Below the pieces are notes generated by a model, which made no database searches, had not been told where the DNA came from, and saw only the letters and a list, made by a program, of their open reading frames with translations. Shown here piece by piece: positions 30,177-37,628 of a stretch of 64,000 nt of DNA. Position 1 is the first letter of the stretch; each line of letters opens with the position of its first letter. A program made the position numbers and the translations under genes. This stretch comes from Rubrivivax sp. (lineage in GTDB: Bacteria; Pseudomonadota; Gammaproteobacteria; Burkholderiales; Burkholderiaceae_C), in NCBI GenBank assembly GCA_016707445.1, contig JADJHR010000003.1:434001-498000 (forward strand), read 5' to 3'.

Positions 30177-30955
30177 TGTTGGCGCCGACCGAAAACTGAT
30201 TCACCTACAGCGACAGCTGCCGATCTAAATTTGACCCGGGTGTTCAACCTACCCTGCCACTTTCTTGCGCAGGGGACAAGGAGTGATCACCATGGCCATG
30301 ATTGGCAAGGTCAAGCGGATGTATTTCCGCGAGAAGAAGTCTGTTCGGGAGATCGTGCGGCTGACGAGCCTGTCGCGCAACACGGTTCGCAAGTGGTTGA
30401 AGACGCCGGTGCTGGAAGTGCCCAGTTGCCGGCGCAGCGAGATGAGGAGCAAGCTCACGCCGTTTCACGAAGCGCTGAAGCTTGCGCTCAAGACAGATGC
30501 GCACCGCTCGCGACATGAGCGGCGCACGGCGCGCGCGCTGCACGCGCAGATCAAGTCGGAGGGCTACGCGGGCAGCGACAGGCGCGTTACCGACTTCGTG
30601 CGGACCTTGCGCCAGGGCGAAGGCCAGTCCGTATCCACCAAGGCCTTCGTGCCACTCGTCTTCGAACTCGGCGGGGCGTTCCAGTTCGACTGGAGCGAAG
30701 AGGGGCTGTTGATCGGCGGCATCTGCTACCGCATGCAGGTCTCGCACCTGGAACTGGGCGCGAGCCGGGCCTACTGGCTCGTGGACAACCCGGGCCGAGG
30801 CCAGGAGATGCTGTTCGATGTGCGCACCCGCTCGTTCGCGGCCATGAGTGGCATCACCCGGCGCAGCATCTACGACAGCAGGAAGACGGCTGTCGGCTTG
30901 GGTCTTGAAGGGAAAGAGCCGGACCGTCAACAAGCGCTTTGCTGATCTGGTAGGG
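30177..30955 (+). mobile_element. Truncated IS21-family element (left end plus part of istA)
   Basis: The left end reads TGTTGGCGCCGACCGAAAAC followed by CGACAGCTGCCGATC and TAAATTTGACCC, sequence typical of IS21-like termini. The istA gene begins at 30292 and breaks off near 30950. There is no istB, no right end and no target duplication, so the element cannot move on its own. The exact left boundary is approximate. Confidence 0.7.
30292..30945 (+). pseudogene. istA: IS21 transposase IstA, truncated and frameshifted
   Basis: From ATG 30292 (AAGGAG 8 bases upstream) the protein reads KVKRMYFREKKSVREIVRLT, a helix-turn-helix, then the start of the integrase core (FQFDWSEEGLLIGGICYRM, VSHLELGASRAYWLV, MLFDVRTRSFAAMSG). 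Near 30890 the frame is lost: the bases still encode GKSRTVNKRFADL in another frame. Homology stops at ~30950. About 218 of ~500 residues remain, lacking the later catalytic residues. Confidence 0.8.
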
Positions 30956-30990
30956 AACGTCGCCGATACGGCTCGAGCGGACGCAGGGAG

Positions 30991-31018
30991 TTGACATCAC
31001 CGTTCGATTCTTTAGAAT
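30991..31018 (+). promoter_or_regulatory. Sigma70-type promoter of the TetR-hydrolase/GT operon
   Basis: TTGACA (30991-30996) and TAGAAT (31013-31018) are separated by 16 bases, 32 bases before the tetR ATG. This is the best consensus promoter noticed in the window. It lies just after the broken IS21 fragment. Confidence 0.7.
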
Positions 31019-31035
31019 TTGAACAACTGTTTAAA
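31018..31035. promoter_or_regulatory. Imperfect 18-bp palindrome, probable TetR operator
   Basis: TTTGAACAACTGTTTAAA matches its own reverse complement at 7 of 9 positions per arm. It starts at the last base of the -10 box and covers the likely transcription start. TetR-family repressors commonly bind such sites in their own promoter, so autoregulation of the operon is likely. Confidence 0.6.
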
Positions 31036-31049
31036 CCATGTGGTGAAGA

Positions 31050-31757
31050 ATGGTCTCGACACGTGTCACCTCTGCTGCCCGCCGGCTCCGCGCCACAGCG
31101 TCCAATCTGCACGACGGCGACGCGACGCAGACGCGCGAACGTATCCTCGACGCGGCGTTCCGCCGCCTCGTTTCCGACGGTTACGCCGCGCTGAGCGTGC
31201 GCGAGATCGCCAGGGACGCGGGTGTGAACCACGCGCTCATCAACTATCACTTCCGCAGCAAGGATCAGCTCGTCATCGAGGTGCTCGATGCGGTCAACAA
31301 GCGGCTGCTGGCGCGCCAGGGGTCGATGTACCAGAGCGGGGGCGGGTTCGCGAAGAAGTGGGCGGACGCGCGGCGCTTCTATCAGGACGACCTGGCGTCT
31401 GGCTTCGTGCGACTGCAGGCTGAACTATGGGCGGCCAGCCTGTCCAACCCCGACCTGCGTGACAAGTTCCTGCCGCGCCTGCTGGCCTGGAAGCAGCTCG
31501 TACTGGGGGCCGTGCGCGAAGCCATCGACGCACTCCAGGCTGACGGTACGAAGTTGCCGCCGCCGTTCACGGCCGAGGTCGTCGCCTGCTGGATCTCCGA
31601 GTTCTGGCTCGGCATGGAATTCGCCGACCTGCTCGGCGTGAAGGAAGAGCAGGCGCAACATCGGATGGCGCTCGATGCCGTGCAGTGGCTTCTGGAGTCG
31701 CTGGACGCCAGGGTCACGCGCAGCGCGTCGCCGACCCATCCACGCAGGAGCCGCTGA
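31050..31757 (+). CDS. TetR-family transcriptional regulator
   Basis: This 235-residue regulator has an N-terminal DNA-binding domain (RERILDAAFRRLVSDGYAAL, VREIARDAGVNHALINYHF) and a helical ligand domain with FWLGMEFADLLGVKEE. It is preceded by a consensus promoter and an operator-like palindrome. Its stop overlaps the next ATG by one base (TGATG), so it is co-translated with the hydrolase-glycosyltransferase fusion and probably controls it. The ligand is unknown. Confidence 0.88.
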   Translation: MVSTRVTSAARRLRATASNLHDGDATQTRERILDAAFRRLVSDGYAALSVREIARDAGVNHALINYHFRSKDQLVIEVLDAVNKRLLARQGSMYQSGGGFAKKWADARRFYQDDLASGFVRLQAELWAASLSNPDLRDKFLPRLLAWKQLVLGAVREAIDALQADGTKLPPPFTAEVVACWISEFWLGMEFADLLGVKEEQAQHRMALDAVQWLLESLDARVTRSASPTHPRRSR

Positions 31758-33928
31758 TGGCCTCGACCCCCAGACCCTGGCCTGAACGGTTCGACCGCAT
31801 CGCCGGCCCTCTGCCGGCGCCGGGTGCGGTGCCCCGGTCGGATGCGTCGCCTTACGAGACCGTGCAGCCCGAGCGCGAAGGATTCGTCGACCGTGACGGC
31901 GTGAAGCTCTGGTACGCGGTGTGGGGCGACCACGGGCCCTGGCTCGCTTTCGCGCCGCCGCTGCAGATCGTTCACAGCGAGATGCTCAAGGGCGCGGTTC
32001 CCTACCTGTCGCAGCACTTTCGTGTCATCACCACCGACGGGCGCGGCAACGGCCGTTCCGACCGGCCGGACGGGCAGGCGGCCTACAGCTTCGACCACTT
32101 CTCCGCCGACTTCGTGGCGGTGCTGGATGCGGCGGGTGCCGAACGTGTCGCGCTGGTCGGCATCTCGGCGGGGGCACTGACCGTGCTGAGGCTCGCCGCC
32201 GAGCAGCCGGCGCGTGTCTCGCACGTCATCGTCGCCGGCGGCTTCGCCGACTCGCTGACCGCCGACGAGCGCCTTGCCAGGCGGCTGAAGGCCGAAGCCG
32301 AGTTGCTGCACAACGACTGGCCGGCCTACGTCGACTGGTTCATGGACATCATCTTCAGCGAGCCGCACTCGACCAAGCCGTACGAGGATGGCGTGCACTT
32401 CGCTTGGGCCACTTGCGCCGAGTGGCTAGGCTGGTGCCGCCAGGCGTGGGTGGGCAACGACGTGCGGGAACTGGCGCGCCGCATCACCTGTCCGACCCTG
32501 GTGATCCATGGCGACAACGACAAGCGCGTGCCGTATGCCAAAGGCGAGGAGATCCACGCGCTGGTGCCGGGTTCGGTGATGCTCACCATTGCCGGAGGCG
32601 GCCACGTCACGGCGGCGCGCGACCCGGTCGTCTTCAACCGCGCGCTGCGCGAGTTCGTCGCTGGCGCGCCGCGAGGGCGCACCTGGACGCGCGCGATGAA
32701 GAGGCCGCGCCGTGCGCTGTTCATCTCCAGCCCCATCGGCCTCGGCCACGCGCAGCGCGACCTGGCGATCGCGCGCGAGTTGCGCAAGCTGCAGCCGGAT
32801 CTCGCGATCGACTGGTTCACGGTCGAACCCGCAGCGACCTACCTCGAGCGCGAAGGTGAACGCCTGCACCCGATCACGCGGCGCCTGGCCAACGAGAGCC
32901 GCCACTTCGAGCAGGTTGCCGGCGAGCACGACCTGTCGGCTTTCTTCGCGCTGCGCACGATGGACGAGATCATGAGCCACAACTTCATGACCTTCGTCGA
33001 CCTGATGGAGGCCGAGCACTACGACCTCGTGATCGGCGACGAGGCCTGGGACGTGGACTACCACTACCACGAGAACCCGGAGCTCAAGCGCCAGCCCTAC
33101 GTGTTTCTCACCGACTTCGTCGGCTGCCTGCCGATGGAGGAAGGCAACGAACGCGAGGCCGCACTGTGCGCCGACCGCAACGCCGACGACCTCGAGCACG
33201 TCGCACGCTATCCGTACCTGCGTGACACCGCGATCTTCGTCGGCAACCGCGAGGACGTGACCGAGCAGACCTTCGGCCCGGGTCTGCCCGTTATCCGCGA
33301 GTGGACCGACCGCAACTTCTGCTACTGCGGCTACTGCCTGCCATTCGACCCGCGTGCGCTCGCCGACACCGAACGCCTGCGCGCCCAGCATGGCTACCGC
33401 AGCGACGAGAAGATCGCGATCGCTGCGATCGGTGGCACGTCGACCGGAGCGCACCTGCTGCAGCGCATCGCGGCGGCGTTCCCGCGCATGAAGCGCGAGC
33501 TGCCCGAACTGCGGCTGATCCTCGTCACCGGCCCGCGCCTGTCGACCGATGCGTTCGAGCCGATGCCCGGGCTCGAGGTGCGGCCCTACGTGCACAACCT
33601 GTACGAACACCTGGCTTGCTGCGACCTCGCGCTGGTGCAGGGCGGGCTGTCAACCACGATGGAGCTGGTGGCCACGCGCCGACCCTTCCTGAGCTTTCCG
33701 CTGCAGCGCCACTTCGAGCAATGCGTGCACGTGCGCAAGCGCTTGGCCAACTACGCCGCCGACTGTTCGATGGACTACGCGGCAACGTTGGATCCCGACG
33801 CGGTGGCACGCCGGGCGCTCGCCGCGATGCACGAGCCGGTGTGCTACCGGCCGGTGGAAACCGATGGCGCGGCACGCGCCGCGCTGCGCATCGCGCAGGT
33901 GCTCGACAACCGCGGGTGGGCGCGATGA
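31757..33928 (+). CDS. Alpha/beta-hydrolase fused to a GT-B glycosyltransferase
   Basis: This is a single 723-residue protein with two enzymes. Residues ~40-300 are an alpha/beta hydrolase: nucleophile Ser137 in VGISAG, Asp255 in IHGDNDKR, His283 in AGGGHVTAA, a plausible complete triad. Residues ~315-723 resemble MurG/UDP-glycosyltransferases: acceptor-side loop SSPIGLGHAQRDLAIARELR, and donor-side VQGGLSTTMELVATRRPFLS, FPLQRHFEQCVHVRKRL. No signal peptide or membrane helix is seen, so it is cytoplasmic. It overlaps the TetR gene by one base. An acyl or ester substrate that is also glycosylated (lipid, macrolide or xenobiotic) is an inference; nothing in the sequence names it. Confidence 0.8.
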   Translation: MASTPRPWPERFDRIAGPLPAPGAVPRSDASPYETVQPEREGFVDRDGVKLWYAVWGDHGPWLAFAPPLQIVHSEMLKGAVPYLSQHFRVITTDGRGNGRSDRPDGQAAYSFDHFSADFVAVLDAAGAERVALVGISAGALTVLRLAAEQPARVSHVIVAGGFADSLTADERLARRLKAEAELLHNDWPAYVDWFMDIIFSEPHSTKPYEDGVHFAWATCAEWLGWCRQAWVGNDVRELARRITCPTLVIHGDNDKRVPYAKGEEIHALVPGSVMLTIAGGGHVTAARDPVVFNRALREFVAGAPRGRTWTRAMKRPRRALFISSPIGLGHAQRDLAIARELRKLQPDLAIDWFTVEPAATYLEREGERLHPITRRLANESRHFEQVAGEHDLSAFFALRTMDEIMSHNFMTFVDLMEAEHYDLVIGDEAWDVDYHYHENPELKRQPYVFLTDFVGCLPMEEGNEREAALCADRNADDLEHVARYPYLRDTAIFVGNREDVTEQTFGPGLPVIREWTDRNFCYCGYCLPFDPRALADTERLRAQHGYRSDEKIAIAAIGGTSTGAHLLQRIAAAFPRMKRELPELRLILVTGPRLSTDAFEPMPGLEVRPYVHNLYEHLACCDLALVQGGLSTTMELVATRRPFLSFPLQRHFEQCVHVRKRLANYAADCSMDYAATLDPDAVARRALAAMHEPVCYRPVETDGAARAALRIAQVLDNRGWAR

Positions 33929-34135
33929 GATCGCCTTGCGCCTTGCGCTCAGGTATCGCGCGCCCGCCGCGCGTGCCTCCGGGCTGCGAAGTGCCGTAGC
34001 GCCGACGGGCTCCTGACCGGCCCGATCCCTCCCGCCCCTTCGGCCCGCCGCTGGCAGGGTCCGGATTCGTTCGACCAGTCGTTTTGACGCGGGCCGCCGG
34101 CTCGACTCGTCCTCTCACTTTCGATCGGAACTCAC

Positions 34136-34894
34136 ATGGCCATCTTCGCTGCCCTCTACGGGTTCATCGTCTACGTCTTCTTCCTCGCCACCTTCATCTA
34201 CGCGATTGGTTTCGTTGGCAACCTGCCGTTGCTGCCGAAAACCATCGACAGTGGCAACGCGGCACCGCTCGTCGAAACACTGGTCGTCAATCTCGCCCTG
34301 CTGGGGCTCTTCGCCGTGCAGCACAGCGTGATGGCGCGACGCGGCTTCAAACGCTGGTGGACGGCGGTGATTCCTGAATCGGTCGAGCGCAGCACCTTCG
34401 TGCTCGCGGCGACCGCGGCCCTGGCGTTGTTGCTGTGGCAGTGGCGGCCCATCGCCGAACCGGTGGTCTGGTCAGTCACTGACCCCGCGGCGCGCCTGGT
34501 CCTGAACGGCGTGTTCTGGTTGGGCTGGGCGCTGCTGCTGATCAGCACCTTCCTGATCAACCACTTCGAGCTCTTCGGCCTGCGTCAGGTGTGGGCGAAC
34601 CTGCGCGGCCAGGCGTTGCCGACGCCGACGTTCCACACGCCGCTGTTCTACCGCCACGTGCGCCACCCGATCTACCTCGGCTTCGTGCTCGCCTTCTGGG
34701 CTACGCCGCAGATGACCGCGGGTCACCTGCTGTTCGCCGCCGCGTGCACCGGCTACATCCTGATCGGCATCTGGTTCGAAGAACGTGACCTGATCGCGCA
34801 GTTCGGCGATCGCTATCGGGTCTACCGCCAACAGGTGGGCATGCTGTTCCCGAAGATCGGAGCGCGCAGCCACAAGGGACCGGCGCAGCCCTGA
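34136..34894 (+). CDS. mddA: Methanethiol S-methyltransferase (MddA)
   Basis: This 252-residue integral membrane methyltransferase of the NnrU/isoprenylcysteine-methyltransferase-like fold converts methanethiol to dimethyl sulfide with S-adenosylmethionine. MddA hallmarks: FLATFIYAIGFVGNLPLLPK, LLGLFAVQHSVMARRGFKRW, STFLINHFELFGLRQVW, RHVRHPIYLGFVLAFWATPQ and WFEERDLIAQFGDRYRVYRQ. It has about five to six membrane segments. It lies 207 bases after the fusion gene, in the same direction, and may have its own promoter. It is convergent with the SRPBCC gene. Confidence 0.85.
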   Translation: MAIFAALYGFIVYVFFLATFIYAIGFVGNLPLLPKTIDSGNAAPLVETLVVNLALLGLFAVQHSVMARRGFKRWWTAVIPESVERSTFVLAATAALALLLWQWRPIAEPVVWSVTDPAARLVLNGVFWLGWALLLISTFLINHFELFGLRQVWANLRGQALPTPTFHTPLFYRHVRHPIYLGFVLAFWATPQMTAGHLLFAAACTGYILIGIWFEERDLIAQFGDRYRVYRQQVGMLFPKIGARSHKGPAQP

Positions 34895-34901
34895 ACTTAG
34901 C

Positions 34902-35414
34902 TCAGCGGGGCCCCTGGCCGGCGGTGCGCAGGCGCAGTGAGGTCATCAGGTCGCCCCACCACAGCCCCATCGTGCGGATGAAGGCGCCCACGTCCTGACC
35001 GTGGCGCACCGGATGGTCGGCGCGCAGCGCGCTCCAGCCCCGGTGCACAACGGTGACGCGCGTGCCTCCGCGTGAGGTCGGCTCGAAGCGCACCTCGACC
35101 TCGGTGCGTTCGTGCGGCGCGAAGTTGATCGCACGCCACTCGAAGACGAGCCGCTGCGCCGGCTCCCAGGCGAGCACGCGGCCAGTCTCGACGCAGCGCT
35201 CGCCGATGTCGGTGGCGAACGACTCGAACATGCGCCCGCCGACGCCGGGTTCGATGCAGACGATGCCGGCTTCGCCGGGCGCGTTGCGGAAACGCCGGCC
35301 ACGCCGCCACCAGAGGTCGATCTCCTCGGTGAAGACGCGAAAGGCCTCGGCCGGCGGAACGGCGAGGCCGACCGAGACGGTTGCCTGGTCGCCAGGAAGG
35401 GCGGCGGCACTCAT
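34902..35414 (-). CDS. SRPBCC (AHSA1-type) domain protein
   Basis: This 170-residue protein has an activator-of-Hsp90 ATPase homology/START-like fold: AFRVFTEEIDLWWRRG, RMFESFATDIGERCVETGRV, RLVFEWRAINFAPHERTEVE and a C-terminal helix. Such proteins in ArsR-SRPBCC pairs bind small hydrophobic ligands; the exact role is unknown. Start at ATG 35414 overlaps the ArsR stop by four bases. It is last of the VOC-ArsR-SRPBCC operon. Confidence 0.82.
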   Translation of the reverse strand: MSAAALPGDQATVSVGLAVPPAEAFRVFTEEIDLWWRRGRRFRNAPGEAGIVCIEPGVGGRMFESFATDIGERCVETGRVLAWEPAQRLVFEWRAINFAPHERTEVEVRFEPTSRGGTRVTVVHRGWSALRADHPVRHGQDVGAFIRTMGLWWGDLMTSLRLRTAGQGPR

Positions 35415-35788
35415 CGCTTCGGCCGTGGGCGTATCGCACGCGCCGACCGGGCCGGCTTCGCGACCGGCCGCTCGGCATGGGCCTTGAGCGCCTGCAACTG
35501 ATCGCCCCAAAAGGCCTCGATCTCGTCGAGCCACTCGCGCAGTGGCCCAAACGCCTGCGGCTGCAGCCGATAGAGGCGCACACGGGCGTCGTGCTGCGGC
35601 TCCTCGTCAGCGATCAGACCGCTGCGGCGCAGCACACGCAGGTGGCGACTCAGCAGCGGCGGCGTGGTGTCCAGCGCCGCCGCGAGTTCTCCGGCGCGCT
35701 GCGGTCCCTGCTTGAGCAGGCCAACGACGGCACGGCGTGTCGGATCGGAGAGCGCAGCGAGCGTGCGATCAATGTCGGGCGCCGTCAT
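35411..35788 (-). CDS. ArsR-family transcriptional regulator
   Basis: This 125-residue winged-helix repressor reads TLAALSDPTRRAVVGLLKQG, then AGELAAALDTTPPLLSRHLR. It lacks the ELCVCDL metal site, so it is of the type paired with SRPBCC proteins and not a metal sensor. Start at ATG 35788 is 5 bases after the VOC stop. A likely operator (36268-36291) lies upstream of the operon. Confidence 0.85.
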   Translation of the reverse strand: MTAPDIDRTLAALSDPTRRAVVGLLKQGPQRAGELAAALDTTPPLLSRHLRVLRRSGLIADEEPQHDARVRLYRLQPQAFGPLREWLDEIEAFWGDQLQALKAHAERPVAKPARSARAIRPRPKR

Positions 35789-35793
35789 TGCGA

Positions 35794-36234
35794 TCAGCCG
35801 CGGATGCGCTGGCTGATCCACCACAGGTGCCCCTCGGGATCGATCGCACCGTAGCTGCGGTCGGCCCAGTAGTCGTCGCCGTAGTCGTGCAGTTCGGGCT
35901 CGGCGACGATGCGTGCGCCGGCCGTGCGGGCGCGGGCACAGTGGGCATCGACGTCGTCGACGTAGATCATCATGCCCTGCGTGTTGCCGCCCGCGCTTTG
36001 CGGGCTGAGCATGTCGGTCTCGAAGCGGCGCAACGGGCCGCTGCGCTCCGAGCCGACCATCACGACGCCGTCGCCGTAGCTCAGCTCGCTGTGTTCGATG
36101 CGACCACCTTCGCCCTCGACCTTCAAACGCAGCTCGAAGTCGAAGGCGTCGCAGAGCCAGTCGATCATGCGCGAGGCATCGTGGTAGTACAGCGACGACG
36201 CAATGCGCGGCCAGCCGGCGGGGGTGGGTTTCAT
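35794..36234 (-). CDS. VOC (glyoxalase/bleomycin-resistance) family protein
   Basis: This 146-residue protein with the VOC fold is of the PhnB/YdfO type: ASSLYYHDASRMIDWLCDAF, FELRLKVEGEGGRIEHSEL, GMMIYVDDVDAHCARARTAG, and YGAIDPEGHLWWISQ. Members bind a divalent metal or a drug; the substrate here is unknown. Start ATG 36234 is the first of the operon. It is followed by ArsR and SRPBCC genes 5 and -4 bases apart. Confidence 0.83.
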   Translation of the reverse strand: MKPTPAGWPRIASSLYYHDASRMIDWLCDAFDFELRLKVEGEGGRIEHSELSYGDGVVMVGSERSGPLRRFETDMLSPQSAGGNTQGMMIYVDDVDAHCARARTAGARIVAEPELHDYGDDYWADRSYGAIDPEGHLWWISQRIRG

Positions 36235-36267
36235 GCGGGCTCCTGGGCAAAGATGAGCTGCGAGGAT

Positions 36268-36291
36268 GTCAATAGTTGACAAATATGTCAA
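36268..36291. promoter_or_regulatory. Overlapping inverted repeats upstream of VOC-ArsR-SRPBCC operon
   Basis: TTGACAAATATGTCAA (36276-36291) is a perfect 6-4-6 palindrome. GTCAATAGTTGAC (36268-36280) is a second perfect one that shares the middle half-site. The minus strand also reads TTGACA as a possible -35. The site is 34-57 bases upstream of the operon start, a fitting ArsR operator. Confidence 0.6.
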
Positions 36292-36299
36292 GCAGTGAC

Positions 36300-36405
36300 G
36301 TATGCGCGATCCCGCGTTGCTGATTCGCCCGCACCACGTCGATCTTGGTCTGCCAGGCAAGCACCTTGTCGATGCCGTTCTGGCGCAACGTGCGCATGCC
36401 TTCGC
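36300..36405 (-). pseudogene. C-terminal fragment of a GspE/PilB-type secretion ATPase
   Basis: The minus strand encodes REGMRTLRQNGIDKVLAWQT followed by KIDVVRANQQ, which resembles the last helices of GspE/PilB ATPases. No other part of such a gene is nearby. It ends against the korB fragment at about 36406, so it is foreign debris trapped at the island junction. Confidence 0.45.
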
Positions 36406-36406
36406 G

Positions 36407-36544
36407 CTGCTTTGCGTCGACCCTGAGTCGGTCGACCTGCACGCGGCACTGAACACCGTGCCGCGGCCCTTGAACGGGCTGTCCGAGGCCGAACTGCGCC
36501 CGGGCCCCGAGGTGCCGGCGCGTCTCAACGCCGGACCGCGATGA
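36407..36544 (+). pseudogene. Duplicate of korB 3' end (right copy of island-flanking duplication)
   Basis: This segment encodes VDLHAALNTVPRPLNGLSEA followed by ELRPGPEVPARLNAGPR and a stop. It parallels the last ~42 residues of intact KorB (28816-28939) with scattered base changes. It sits directly before intact dsbB, as the real korB must once have done. No start codon or upstream part exists, so it is a remnant. With 28949-29190 it brackets the island. Confidence 0.85.
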
Positions 36545-36566
36545 CGCCGCGCCCAGCGCCGCTGCG

Positions 36567-37058
36567 TCAGCGCGAGAACATGCGCCGGCGCGGCGCCGGC
36601 CGCAACAGCCGCAGGCCGGCCAGGCCCAGCAGCACGAACAGCGCCAGGCTCCAGGCCTCGTAGGGCAGGCCGAACAGATTGACCTTGGCGTCGGCACATG
36701 AGGCGGTGGCCATGAACACCGCCGGCCAGGCGGCGTCGAGTCCAAGGCCGGCCATGATGCGGTCGGCCAGCGTCAGGTTGCACGACGACGATGCAGCCGC
36801 CACGAAGTGCTGCCACAACGCGGCCGCGGCGCCGCCGATGGCCAGTGCGACCAGCATCATGATGGCCAGCTTCTTCGGCCAGCCGGGCAGCAACAGCGCC
36901 AGCAGCGCCGCAACGGCCATCGCCGCCAGCACCGCGCGCTGCAACACGCACCAGGGGCAGGGTTGCATGCCGTAGACATGCTGGGTGACCAGCGCCGTGG
37001 CGATCCCGAACAGGCTGGCCAGCACGATGCCGGCCAAGGTCCAGCGCGTGGTGTTCAC
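36567..37058 (-). CDS. dsbB: Disulfide bond formation protein B
   Basis: This 163-residue inner-membrane quinone reductase reoxidises DsbA. It has four membrane helices, the first Cys pair C34-C37 (CPWC) after helix 1 and the second pair C93/C121 in the second periplasmic loop. It overlaps ridA by four bases (ATGA at 37055-37058), so the two are co-translated. A broken copy of this gene lies at 28.95-29.1 kb. Confidence 0.92.
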   Translation of the reverse strand: MNTTRWTLAGIVLASLFGIATALVTQHVYGMQPCPWCVLQRAVLAAMAVAALLALLLPGWPKKLAIMMLVALAIGGAAAALWQHFVAAASSSCNLTLADRIMAGLGLDAAWPAVFMATASCADAKVNLFGLPYEAWSLALFVLLGLAGLRLLRPAPRRRMFSR

Positions 37059-37513
37059 GCCACTTCGGCGATCATTTCGATCTCGACGCAGGCGCCCATC
37101 GGGATCTGCGCCACGCCGAAGGCGCTGCGCGCATGGGCACCGACCTCGGGGCCGAAGACCTGCGCCATCAGTTCAGAACAGCCGTTGGTCACCAGGTGCT
37201 GCTCGGTGAAGGTCGGTGTGCTGTTGACCAGGCTCATCAGCTTGACGATGCGTTTCACTTTCGACAGATCACCCACCGCGGCCTGCAGCGTGCCCAGCAG
37301 ATCGATCGCAATCGCGCGCGCTGCGGCCTTGCCTTCTTCGGTGTTCAGGTTCAGGCCCAGCTGGCCGACCCAGGGCTTGCCGTCCTTGCGCGCGATGTGC
37401 CCCGAGAGGAAAACCAGATTGCCGGTGCGAACGAAGGGCACGTAGGCGGCTGCGGGCACCGACACCGGCGGCAACACGATGCCGAGTTCTTGCAGGCGGG
37501 CTTGGACGGGCAT
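37055..37513 (-). CDS. RidA/YjgF-family protein
   Basis: This 152-residue protein belongs to the RidA (enamine/imine deaminase) superfamily: FVRTGNLVFLSGHIARKDGK, VKRIVKLMSLVNSTPTFTEQ and SAFGVAQIPMGACVEIEMIA. The usual catalytic arginine of RidA is not where expected; the C-terminal motif is QIPMGACVEIE, as in the YjgF-like subgroups of unknown substrate. It starts divergent to comEC and precedes dsbB. Confidence 0.85.
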   Translation of the reverse strand: MPVQARLQELGIVLPPVSVPAAAYVPFVRTGNLVFLSGHIARKDGKPWVGQLGLNLNTEEGKAAARAIAIDLLGTLQAAVGDLSKVKRIVKLMSLVNSTPTFTEQHLVTNGCSELMAQVFGPEVGAHARSAFGVAQIPMGACVEIEMIAEVA

Positions 37514-37628
37514 GAGGATTCCTTGGGGCGTGATGTCAGGGCGCGCATGCTACCGCGCAGGCCGCGGGGCCCTCTACACTGCTCGGCACAAGGCCGGGCG
37601 CCAAGGCGATCCGGCAGGGAGGTGGGGC

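Noticed and set aside
30050..30247. A 65-residue minus-strand frame ending in a hydrophobic segment (FHLAISILLCTAIGDAASWL) near the IS21 left end.
   Set aside because: It may be the tail of a gene destroyed by the IS insertion, but it overlaps the end of the membrane-protein gene and shows no family I can name.
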